Positions 55,025-64,000 of a stretch of 64,000 bases of DNA are shown one piece after another. A program made the translations under genes and the position numbers. The notes under the pieces were generated by a model that did not search any database, was not told where the DNA came from, and was given only the letters and a program-made list of their open reading frames with translations. Source of the DNA: Rhodothalassium salexigens DSM 2132 (GTDB lineage: Bacteria > Pseudomonadota > Alphaproteobacteria > Sphingomonadales > Rhodothalassiaceae); contig NZ_SLXO01000002.1 of NCBI RefSeq assembly GCF_004341375.1, positions 1-64,000 of the forward strand, given 5' to 3'. Position 1 is the stretch's first letter, and each line of letters starts with the position of its first letter.

Positions 55025-56254
55025 TCACGCCAGCAGCGCCCGCTCCGCCGCCAGGGCATCCAGACAGGCGTCGATGTCGTCGGCATTGTTGTAGAAGTGC
55101 GGCGAGACCCGGACATTGCCGTCGCGCGACGAGGTGATCACCCCGCGCGCCGCCAGTCGCGCCACCAGGGCCGCGTCGTCCACCGCACGGATCGCGATCA
55201 GCGCGCCATGGCCATCGGCTGCGGCCGGGGTCGCCAGCGTGGCCCCCAACGCGGCGGCACCGGCCTTCAGCCGCTCGGTCAACGTCGCCACATGGGCCCA
55301 CGTCCGCGCCACGCCCACCCGATCCATCAAACCAAGGCCGGCCTGGGCGGCATAAAGGCTCGGCACCGGCGGCGTGCCGGTCTCGAAGCGCCGGGCGGTG
55401 GCGGCGGGGCGGTGGTGTCGATGGTCCATGGCGAAGATGTCGTCCTGGCCGAACCAGCCGGTCTGGGTGGGCGTCAAGCCGGCGACCAGATCGCGGCGCA
55501 CGACCAGAAACCCCAGACCTGCGCTGCCGAGCAGATACTTGGCGGTCCCGCCGAGCAGAAAGTCGGCGCCGAGTTTGCCAAGGTCCACCGGCACGGCGCC
55601 GAGTGCCTGATAGGCGTCCACCAGCACCCAGGCCCCGGCGGCGCGCGCCAGATCGGCCACCGCCGCCACGTCCGATAGCGCGCCGTTGCGATAGCAGACC
55701 AGCGGCAACGACACGAGCCGGGTGCGCCGGTCGATCAGCCGGGTCAGACGGTCGAGCGACAGCCGGCCGCCCGGCGCCTCGGCGGTCACCACCTCGAAGC
55801 CGCGGGCCGCCTGGGCGCGCCAGATATGCGCGGTGGTGGGAAAGTCCAGATCGGTGACCACGATGCGGTCGCGCGCCAGCGTCGGCTCCAGCGCGCTGGC
55901 CAACGGCCCGAGCACCGCCGAGGCCGAGCCGCCGAGCGCGACCTCATCCGGCGCCGCGCCGACCAGCCGGGCGAGCCGGCCGCGCACATCCTCATAGACC
56001 TCAAGCCAGGCCGGCCAGTCGGCGCCGCGGTCATGGCGACCGCTCAGATAGGCGTGATAGGCCGCCGCCACGTCCACCGACAACGCGCCGCCCGAGCAAC
56101 TGTTGAGATAGACGCTGTGTTCGAAGATCGGAAACCGGTCGCGCGCCCAGGCACCATCAGCCCACGCAACGCCCGCGTCAGCGTCCGCCGGCGCGTGGTC
56201 GGCGGTCGCCGGCGCCGCTGTCGACACGCCAGCGGGCGGCTCAAACTGCGGCAT
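55025..56254 (-). CDS. Class V aminotransferase family protein
   Basis: A 409-residue PLP enzyme of the NifS/class V group. The cofactor-binding region has VLVDAYQALGAVPVDLGKLG and the probable PLP-Lys in LLGGTAKYLLGSAGLGFLVV. Upstream motifs are VYLNSCSGGALSVDVAAAY and VVTDLDFPTTAHIWRAQAARG. The GTAKYL surroundings and the C-terminal AARGVITSSRDGNVRVSPHFYNN resemble kynureninase/isopenicillin-epimerase-like members more than cysteine desulfurases. An Ala-rich N-terminal 30 residues may not be folded. Substrate unknown. It stands alone. Confidence 0.88.
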   Translation of the reverse strand: MPQFEPPAGVSTAAPATADHAPADADAGVAWADGAWARDRFPIFEHSVYLNSCSGGALSVDVAAAYHAYLSGRHDRGADWPAWLEVYEDVRGRLARLVGAAPDEVALGGSASAVLGPLASALEPTLARDRIVVTDLDFPTTAHIWRAQAARGFEVVTAEAPGGRLSLDRLTRLIDRRTRLVSLPLVCYRNGALSDVAAVADLARAAGAWVLVDAYQALGAVPVDLGKLGADFLLGGTAKYLLGSAGLGFLVVRRDLVAGLTPTQTGWFGQDDIFAMDHRHHRPAATARRFETGTPPVPSLYAAQAGLGLMDRVGVARTWAHVATLTERLKAGAAALGATLATPAAADGHGALIAIRAVDDAALVARLAARGVITSSRDGNVRVSPHFYNNADDIDACLDALAAERALLA

Positions 56255-56475
56255 AGCAACGGCTTTCGGTCAACGAAACGTGTGGTCGACACGATAACAC
56301 GGCCCGGGGCACGAAGGCCATCTGACCGGCGCACACGGACCGGACGGCATGTGGTGCGGCTTCGAAATTGTTCACTGAATAGCAACAATTTCCGAAAATA
56401 TTACTCATCCTCTCCGTAAAAATTGGCCAAGCCCGGTTTTTTCTGCAAGCCCTTTCCTTTATCGACGAGAGTAGC

Positions 56476-57834
56476 ATGGCAACTGATCGCTCCGCCCCGA
56501 CGGGCGCATCTCCGGCTTCAGCATCGAGCGACGCTGAGGCGATGCTCGATCTCCTGCTGGCCGAGCGCTACCAGGACGTCCCGGACGGGCACGACCCGCT
56601 CACCCGCAAGCTGGCTGCCTTGGCCGAACAACTGGCGAGCCGCCGACGGTGGCAGCTGGAGCGCACCATTGCGCTGTCCAACACCGCCAATACCGGGGTG
56701 ACCGAAATCGCCGAAATGGTGAGCTTGGTTGGCGATGCCGGCAAGCGCGCCGAGGATGTGGTGGACCAGGTGGCGGCCATGTCGCGCTCGGTCGGTGCCA
56801 TCGCAGACTCCTCCGACGCCGCGTGCCGCACTGCCGATCAGGTGGCCGAAAGCGTCGCGGCCGGCACCCAAGCATCGGCGCAAGCGCGCGCGACCATGAC
56901 CGACATCGCCGCTGCCACCGCCGACACCCGAACCAAGATCGACGCCCTGGCCGAGGCATCGGCACAGATCGGCTCGATCGTCGACGACATCGAGGCAATC
57001 GCCCGGCAAACCAACCTGCTCGCCCTCAACGCCACCATCGAGGCGGCGCGCGCCGGCGAGGCCGGCCGCGGCTTCGCCGTCGTCGCCGGCGAGGTCAAGA
57101 CCCTCGCCGGACAAGCCGCCCAAGCCACCGTGGACATCCGCGCCCGCATTGAAACCGTGCGAGATGGCACCGCAGCCATCGTCGCCGCCATGGACGCCAG
57201 CGCCGACAAGGTCGCCAGCGGCCAGACGGTGATCGACAGAACCAACGCCGAGATGACCTGCATCGACGATCAGGTCCAGACCATGGCCCGCGTCACCCGC
57301 GACATCACCCGACTGCTGACCGACCAGACCGAAACCGCCGAAACCATCGCCCGCGACACCGAAACCATCGCCCGCCTGGGCCGCGACAACCTCCGGTCGG
57401 TCGAGCGGATCGTCGCCGAGATGGAACAGGCCGACGGGCCCATGGCCGCGTTGATCGATGCCCTGGCCGGGACGGATGCCGGCCTCGACACGGTCTATGT
57501 GGCGCAATCCGATCATGTGGTTTGGGTGCGCCGATTGGCCCAGAAACTGGTCGGGCGCGCCGGATTGAAGGCTGCGGAGCTGGCCGACGCGCACCAATGT
57601 CGCCTGGGCCGCTGGGCCAACCGCCAAACCGATCCCCAACTCGTCGATCACCCCGACTGGCCGGCGCTTCACACCGCCCACGCCGATGTCCACCGCAGCG
57701 GCATCGAAACCGCCCGACGCTACGAGGCCGGCGATCTGGACGGCGCGGTCGCGGTGTTTGCCGACACGCGCACCGCGTCCGAAACCGTGCTGGCGCTGTT
57801 GTCGCGGATTGCCAAAGATGTGGCGCCCACCTGA
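56476..57834 (+). CDS. Cytoplasmic chemoreceptor with C-terminal CZB zinc-binding domain
   Basis: A 452-residue methyl-accepting protein without transmembrane segments. A Ser/Ala-rich start and short helical region lead into the signalling domain (about 60-310), with the hairpin tip [20 protein letters not shown]. The last about 110 residues match a CZB domain: [23 protein letters not shown], and [21 protein letters not shown], carrying the 1-Cys 3-His zinc-binding pattern. CZB receptors sense zinc and, through the Cys, oxidants such as hypochlorous acid. The gene is alone, next to a class V aminotransferase and an exported catalase-peroxidase. This fits redox sensing but is not proof. Confidence 0.88.
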   Translation: MATDRSAPTGASPASASSDAEAMLDLLLAERYQDVPDGHDPLTRKLAALAEQLASRRRWQLERTIALSNTANTGVTEIAEMVSLVGDAGKRAEDVVDQVAAMSRSVGAIADSSDAACRTADQVAESVAAGTQASAQARATMTDIAAATADTRTKIDALAEASAQIGSIVDDIEAIARQTNLLALNATIEAARAGEAGRGFAVVAGEVKTLAGQAAQATVDIRARIETVRDGTAAIVAAMDASADKVASGQTVIDRTNAEMTCIDDQVQTMARVTRDITRLLTDQTETAETIARDTETIARLGRDNLRSVERIVAEMEQADGPMAALIDALAGTDAGLDTVYVAQSDHVVWVRRLAQKLVGRAGLKAAELADAHQCRLGRWANRQTDPQLVDHPDWPALHTAHADVHRSGIETARRYEAGDLDGAVAVFADTRTASETVLALLSRIAKDVAPT

Positions 57835-58040
57835 TCTTTTTTCTTGATCTCTCTGGCTGATCCGACCGCCTGATCCGCCGTCCCGCTGGCCCCGGCGGTG
57901 ACCCGCCGCCGGGCGCCGGTCGGGCTCCGGACCATGCCGGCGGCGCATCGCCGCCCCCCGGTGTGCGCCGACACACCCCGGATCGACGCTGATCCGGTTC
58001 CGCATTGCTTTTTTCGATCACCGGGATCGGAATAATTCAA

Positions 58041-60426
<2,386 letters not shown>

Positions 60427-60563
60427 CCCACCGGCGCCCCCTGACGATCCAGCCCGCCGATCCCGACCACGGATGGGCGGGCTGCTGCCCTGCGCTCCCC
60501 GAGGCAGGCGCAAGGGAGGCCCGAGAAAGGCCCGAGAAAGACCCAAGGAAAGCACGGAGCGTC

Positions 60564-61547
60564 TCAGCGGCGCCGCGCCCGGCGGCGGTCGGGGTCCGCA
60601 GCGTCCGGCCCCGCCGCGCGATCGGGGGCCCAATCGGCGATCGGGTCCTCGGGCAGTTTGGCCTGGCTCAGCGCGGTTTCCACGGTGGCCAGATATCGCC
60701 GCCCAAGACCGGCAATCCGGGCAAAGCCCTCGGCATCCAGGCGGTGCGGCCCCTCCACCGGCAATGCCAGCAAGCCGTCCAGATCCGCCAGCGTCTGCCG
60801 CGAGCCGTCGACAATCGCGGCCAGACACCCCAGACGCGCGCCATAGGCGGTCTCGGCAACCCGTTTCGCGTACAGGCTTTGGCGCATCATCGCGGCGGTC
60901 GCCGTGGTACGGCGGTGCAGGACGAACAAGACGAGCGCCGCCGCCAGCCCCACCGCCAGGACACCGAGCAGCCCCTCCCAAACCGGCAGGCGCAGCCGGT
61001 TCACATAACCGATCCCCAACACCACCAAAGCCACCGCCTGGGCGACCAACAACGCCGCGAGCACACCGTAGAGCGCCGGCGCACGCCGTGCCTGGCCGAG
61101 CAAGGCCACCGCACACACGCCAAGCAGCCCGGCGTTCCAAAGAAAGAACGCCAGATCGAGCGCCGGCCACGTGCGCGCCGCCAGCGCCAGGGCGCCAGCC
61201 AGCACCGCCGTGGCGGCGACCAACACCGGCATCCGACCCGCCGCCCCGGCCCGCGGCGCGCCGGGGACCGGCGACCCGGCCGGCTCGACCACGCAGCCGA
61301 TCATCAAAAACAAGCCGTAAAAGGGAAAACACAGCCGCACGAATATCGCCAGCCCGCCCGCCGCACGGGTCAGGTCCACAAGCTGGCCCAACAGGGTCAG
61401 AGTCATGAACGCGCAGGACAGGCTGATCCACAGCGGCAGACCGCGCCAGCGCCAATGCCAGGACAAAAAGCCCAGGATCAGCGCAGCGCTGGCGAAGCCG
61501 CACAGCGATACCGACAACAGAAAGACCTCTAAGACGTGGTTCCCCAT
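60564..61547 (-). CDS. Seven-helix membrane protein, partner of pseudo-histidine kinase
   Basis: A 327-residue membrane protein with about seven hydrophobic helices (residues 8-215). A soluble C-terminal stretch (about 215-290) resembles a DHp two-helix hairpin (YGARLGCLAAIVDGSRQTLA) without a clear phospho-His and without an ATPase domain. A basic Arg/Asp tail ends the protein. It starts 4 bases after the upstream kinase-like gene stops, so the two are co-expressed. No family is claimed. It may be a partner or diverged copy of that protein. Confidence 0.7.
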   Translation of the reverse strand: MGNHVLEVFLLSVSLCGFASAALILGFLSWHWRWRGLPLWISLSCAFMTLTLLGQLVDLTRAAGGLAIFVRLCFPFYGLFLMIGCVVEPAGSPVPGAPRAGAAGRMPVLVAATAVLAGALALAARTWPALDLAFFLWNAGLLGVCAVALLGQARRAPALYGVLAALLVAQAVALVVLGIGYVNRLRLPVWEGLLGVLAVGLAAALVLFVLHRRTTATAAMMRQSLYAKRVAETAYGARLGCLAAIVDGSRQTLADLDGLLALPVEGPHRLDAEGFARIAGLGRRYLATVETALSQAKLPEDPIADWAPDRAAGPDAADPDRRRARRR

Positions 61548-61551
61548 GGGA

Positions 61552-62817
61552 TCAGGACGCCTCTTTCCACCGCGCCTCGCCGATCGGCAGCCGGACGCGG
61601 ATATAATCGCTATTGTCGCGGGTGTGATATTCGATGTCGCCGTCGGCTTGGGCGACGATGGTCTCGATCAGACACAGGCTCAGATCCGCCTTGATCGATG
61701 CGCGCGAGACATAGGGATCGACGCGCCCTTCGAAGATGCCGCTGAGCGTCTGGTGGAGGCCGTCGGTGGCCGGCCACCGCGCGCTGAGCACCATATGGTC
61801 GGGATCGACCACCGATGTCACCGTGCCCGAGACCGACAGCGTCCGCAATCGATCGACCAGGATGTCATAATGGCCGCCGGTGAGGTCGACGCCGGTTGCC
61901 ACCGCCGTGGCCGCGCCCGATGATCCGCCGGCCGGCCGCCAACGCACTGCCTGCACGCTCAGAAACAGCGCGATCTCGTCCAGTATGTCGATCAGCCGCT
62001 GCCGACCCTGGGCGATGGCGGCCCGATATTCGGACAGCTTGTGGGCGTGCTGCGACCAATTCTGGGCCATCAGGTCGCCATAGCCGATGACCGCGTTGAG
62101 CGGGGTCCGCAGTTCGTGGCTCATGCCGCTGATGAACACGTCCTGGGTCCGCAAGGCGGCGCGCATGGCGCCGGCATCGCGGCGCGCGGCTTGCATGGCG
62201 CGATCATAGTGGGTCTGCAGGCGGCTATAGGCGAAGCACACCAGGGCGGCACCGTTCGCCATCGCCAGCAGCCCGGCGCCGATGCCGACCCAAACCGGCA
62301 GGTTCGCCGACGAGACGAACGCCGCCCCGATGGCCAGGACCAGCAATCCCCTGGCGACGAACAGACTGGCCACCGCCCCCTTGACCACCCGATCGACCGA
62401 GAGGTCGCGCCACGCGAGCCAGGCGGCGGCGACCCACAACCCCATGGTCATGGCGTGGGTCAGCCATAACGCCAGCGTGTTGACCTGACTGAGCGCGTGC
62501 AGCCCGGTCTGGAGACCGATGAAGGCGGGTAGGATGACCAGGAACGCGCGCACCGGCAACCGGCTCATGCCGAACCACACCAGCAATGACGGCAGGCCGT
62601 AGACGCTGTAGATGACGAAGTAAATCGCCGCATCGCCCTTCAGCTCGAAGGCCAATTCGACCGAATAGAGCGCGGCATTGACCAGATGCCCGATAGCCAC
62701 GAACGCAAAGCGACGATTGACCCTGTTGGACGACAAAACCGCCAGGATGACGAAGGTGAAGGCGTTAGCCGCGATCGCGATGGCGTAGGAAAACGTGTTT
62801 ACGATATCGCCATTCAC
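61552..62817 (-). CDS. Membrane histidine-kinase-like protein with degenerate ATPase domain
   Basis: A 421-residue protein with about seven transmembrane helices (residues 8-200). Its dimerisation domain is intact, with the phosphoacceptor His in FISGMSHELRTPLNAVIGYG. The C-terminal part ends like a kinase (GDIEYHTRDNSDYIRVRLPI) but lacks the N-box and the D-x-G-x-G ATP motifs. It could therefore be a His phosphotransferase or a scaffold, not an active kinase. The GTG at 62817 has GAGGAG 7 bases upstream; a GTG at 62841 is a weaker option. No response regulator gene is nearby. Confidence 0.8.
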   Translation of the reverse strand: MNGDIVNTFSYAIAIAANAFTFVILAVLSSNRVNRRFAFVAIGHLVNAALYSVELAFELKGDAAIYFVIYSVYGLPSLLVWFGMSRLPVRAFLVILPAFIGLQTGLHALSQVNTLALWLTHAMTMGLWVAAAWLAWRDLSVDRVVKGAVASLFVARGLLVLAIGAAFVSSANLPVWVGIGAGLLAMANGAALVCFAYSRLQTHYDRAMQAARRDAGAMRAALRTQDVFISGMSHELRTPLNAVIGYGDLMAQNWSQHAHKLSEYRAAIAQGRQRLIDILDEIALFLSVQAVRWRPAGGSSGAATAVATGVDLTGGHYDILVDRLRTLSVSGTVTSVVDPDHMVLSARWPATDGLHQTLSGIFEGRVDPYVSRASIKADLSLCLIETIVAQADGDIEYHTRDNSDYIRVRLPIGEARWKEAS

Positions 62818-63074
62818 GGTCGCGCTCCTCGGCCAGCACACTCATGCAACCGGAAGCATCATACGCAAAACAAGATGGCAGGAAAATAGCAAGAGCGGCG
62901 CGCCAACACCGCACATTTCCGGCCCGCCGCGTAACCAGCGCAAATTTTCGAAAATCCGATCCAATGCCGACCGGCGCGACCCCGCGCCATGAGCGCCATG
63001 AGACGAGTGGCCCCCGGCCGAAACGCGGTCAAGCCTCCAGAGCAATTGGCAAAAGATGCGGCAACCCAGCCTGG

Positions 63075-63110
63075 AAACAAACGCGAACGCCGACCTGACT
63101 AGCCGGCGTT
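63075..63110 (-). terminator. Terminator of the tRNA-Lys locus
   Basis: On the minus strand a 7-bp stem (AACGCCG with CGGCGTT, 11-base loop, at 63086-63110) is followed by CGCG and TTTGTTT (63075-63081). It lies 2 bases past the CCA of the tRNA fragment and looks like the original terminator of the intact gene. Confidence 0.7.
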
Positions 63111-63112
63111 AT

Positions 63113-63157
63113 TGGTGAGCCCGACAGGGTTCGACCTGTGACCTACTGATTAAAAGT
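63113..63157 (-). pseudogene. tRNA-Lys(UUU) 3' fragment, putative attachment site of an integrated element
   Basis: On the minus strand this reads CTTTTAA (anticodon loop, anticodon TTT), TCAGT, AGGTC, the T-stem halves ACAGG and CCTGT around a 6-base T-loop, then CGGGCTC ACCA. It is the 3' 60% of a tRNA-Lys(UUU). The expected 5' half (acceptor GAGCCCG, D-arm) is missing; the sequence beyond the anticodon loop is unrelated. The T-loop lacks one T compared with the usual TTCGAAC. Such displaced 3' ends mark the distal att site of elements inserted in tRNA genes. The real tRNA and the integrase would be at the other end, outside the window. Confidence 0.75.
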
Positions 63158-63522
63158 TTTTGTAAAATCAGAGCTTTACCCCTGTTCAAATAGGGGTGTA
63201 ACCGATGTAACCCGTTTCCGATGGGGTCACGAATTTTAGGAGGGCTTGGCCGTGCCGCTGAGGTCGCAATGGTTAATGCGACACTGCCCTGGCCGGCTGG
63301 CGGTCATGCGCTCGGATCGCGTGTGCGAATGGCCGCCGGGACCGGCTCTATCCGGTGCAGAGATTTGCGGAGATTGCATTGCCCTATGATCGCCTCCAAA
63401 GGCGCATCTGGCGGGTGTTTTCGGGTGGTTCCGCAGTGCAGAGAAACCCCCAGGTTTTGAGCGCAGGCGAGGCGGGGGGAGAATTTCGTTTTTCCGCCGT
63501 TTTCGCTGCCCGAACGACGCAG

Positions 63523-63587
63523 GATCAGTTTTCATGAATATGAGGCCTTGAGAGCCATTTTTCAGGCGCTATGATCAGTTTTCATGA
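63523..63587 (+). repeat. Direct repeats ahead of the Fic-like gene
   Basis: GATCAGTTTTCATGA occurs at 63523-63537 and at 63573-63587, a 50-base period. A shorter element, CCATTTTTCAGG or CCGTTTTTCAGG, recurs near 63556, 63605 and 63623. Together they give repeats of TTTTCA(T/G)G around the start of the Fic-like gene. They may be regulator or partition-type binding sites. Confidence 0.7.
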
Positions 63588-64000
63588 TCAAGCCTCGCCA
63601 GAACCCGTTTTCAGGCACAGTGACCGTTTTTCAGGAACAGCGCCTGCCCGAGCCCGCCGCCCTGGCGGGCTACAGCGCGCTGATCGACGCCTATGGCCTG
63701 GCTGTTCCCCTGCCCCGGACCCTGTGTGGCATTGGCACCCGTCACCGGGTGACAGAGCGCGACGGCTGGCGGATCATGACGCCCCGACACGCGCCCGACG
63801 CCACGCCGGCGGGTCACCTGACCTTCGCCCTGCGCTATGAGGGCCTGGACCTGGCAGTGTTGAAGCGCCTGTTCCTCACCACCGGCCCCGAACCAATCGA
63901 ACGGATCGTGCGCGACCAGCCCACCGGGACCTACGCCCGGCGGCTGTGGTTCCTTTATGAATGGCTGATCGGCAAGCTGCTGGACCTGCCAGATGCGGAG
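63584..64000 (+). CDS. Fic-family-like protein, N-terminal part (truncated by window)
   Basis: The frame opens at the ATG at 63584 and is still open at the right edge (139 codons). Its sequence, with GYSALIDAYGLAVPLPRTLC, RITPRH-type WRIMTPRHAPDATPAGHLTF and PTGTYARRLWFLYEWLIGKL, resembles the N-terminal domain of large alphaproteobacterial Fic proteins, as far as I recall. The catalytic HPFxxGNGR motif would lie outside the window. A GTG at 63620 could be the true start, since no ribosome site precedes 63584. It is the first gene inside the putative island, and Fic proteins there often act as AMP-transferase toxins. Confidence 0.55.
   Translation, partial: MIKPRQNPFSGTVTVFQEQRLPEPAALAGYSALIDAYGLAVPLPRTLCGIGTRHRVTERDGWRIMTPRHAPDATPAGHLTFALRYEGLDLAVLKRLFLTTGPEPIERIVRDQPTGTYARRLWFLYEWLIGKLLDLPDAE

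Larger units (their letters stand above)
62818..63583. other. Boundary region between core genome and putative island
   Basis: Nothing coding is supported in the first 250 bases beyond the kinase-like gene. At 63075-63157 lie a terminator and a tRNA-Lys 3' fragment. To the right, the composition turns more AT-rich (63150-63240) and has a short ACCCCT/AGGGGT hairpin (63177-63196) and direct repeats (63523-63587). Minus-strand frame 63236-63535 has no family features and was not accepted as a gene. Confidence 0.6.

Noticed and set aside
63236-63535. 99-residue minus-strand frame at the island edge
   Set aside because: It has an ATG but no family features, and its composition (Arg, Pro, Ser rich) looks like non-coding sequence.

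Overview
This is a GC-rich chromosomal segment of an alphaproteobacterium, probably Rhodospirillales-like. The evidence is the 5' end of a 16S rRNA gene at the left edge (minus strand), a two-domain cold-shock protein, a complete Entner-Doudoroff operon, a ZapA-6S RNA-5-formyl-THF cyclo-ligase locus and a bacterial sphingolipid cluster. Genus cannot be assigned from the sequence alone. Almost everything up to about 63.1 kb reads as core genome. The last kilobase appears to be the start of an integrated element.

Layout. 0-1.2 kb: 16S rRNA 5' end with its leader (boxA, promoter), then a CBS-pair protein. 1.4-6.1 kb: DUF1499 protein, small membrane protein and MscS channel in one coupled operon, then a YciA-type thioesterase and a membrane chemoreceptor. 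6.4-12 kb: a zinc locus with a perfect Zur-box palindrome in front of a ZnuD-like TonB receptor, then Zur itself and a membrane M28 zinc peptidase. 12-20.6 kb: enoyl-CoA hydratase, exported M20 peptidase, a YceI-cytochrome b561-YceI operon, a large exported zinc metalloprotease, and an ElaA-type acetyltransferase split by a disordered insert. 20.5-28.8 kb: DUF4174, FolE, thioesterase, DUF192, double cold-shock protein, NhaB with clear promoter and terminator, quinone reductase-like protein, RecX and an EamA transporter.

29.1-35.7 kb: a sphingolipid (ceramide) cluster. Fatty acyl-AMP ligase, NAD-dependent reductase, acyl carrier protein and serine palmitoyltransferase run on the plus strand. 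They converge on a nucleotidyltransferase-like gene and an LCB/diacylglycerol-kinase gene on the minus strand, which may build a phosphorylated ceramide headgroup. 36-41.8 kb: ruvA/ruvC without ruvB, DUF4336, YebC, a YmdB-type phosphoesterase, 5-FCL, 6S RNA, ZapA and a coiled-coil protein. 42-53.6 kb: central carbon metabolism, with tkt-gap-pgk on plus meeting the minus-strand operon zwf-pgl-edd-glk-eda headed by a LacI-family regulator. Together these take glucose through the Entner-Doudoroff route to triose phosphates and lower glycolysis. 53.8-62.8 kb: ferrochelatase, a class V aminotransferase, a soluble CZB chemoreceptor, an exported catalase-peroxidase, and two adjacent membrane proteins of which one is a degenerate histidine kinase.

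62.8-64 kb: the 3' part (anticodon loop to CCA) of a tRNA-Lys(UUU) with its own terminator, but without a 5' half. This is the signature of a displaced attachment site left by an integrase. The sequence to its right, including a Fic-like gene cut by the window edge, is inferred to be a genomic island. The most interesting leads are the sphingolipid headgroup genes, the island boundary, the pseudo-kinase pair, the Zur-ZnuD-M28 locus and the acetyltransferase insert.
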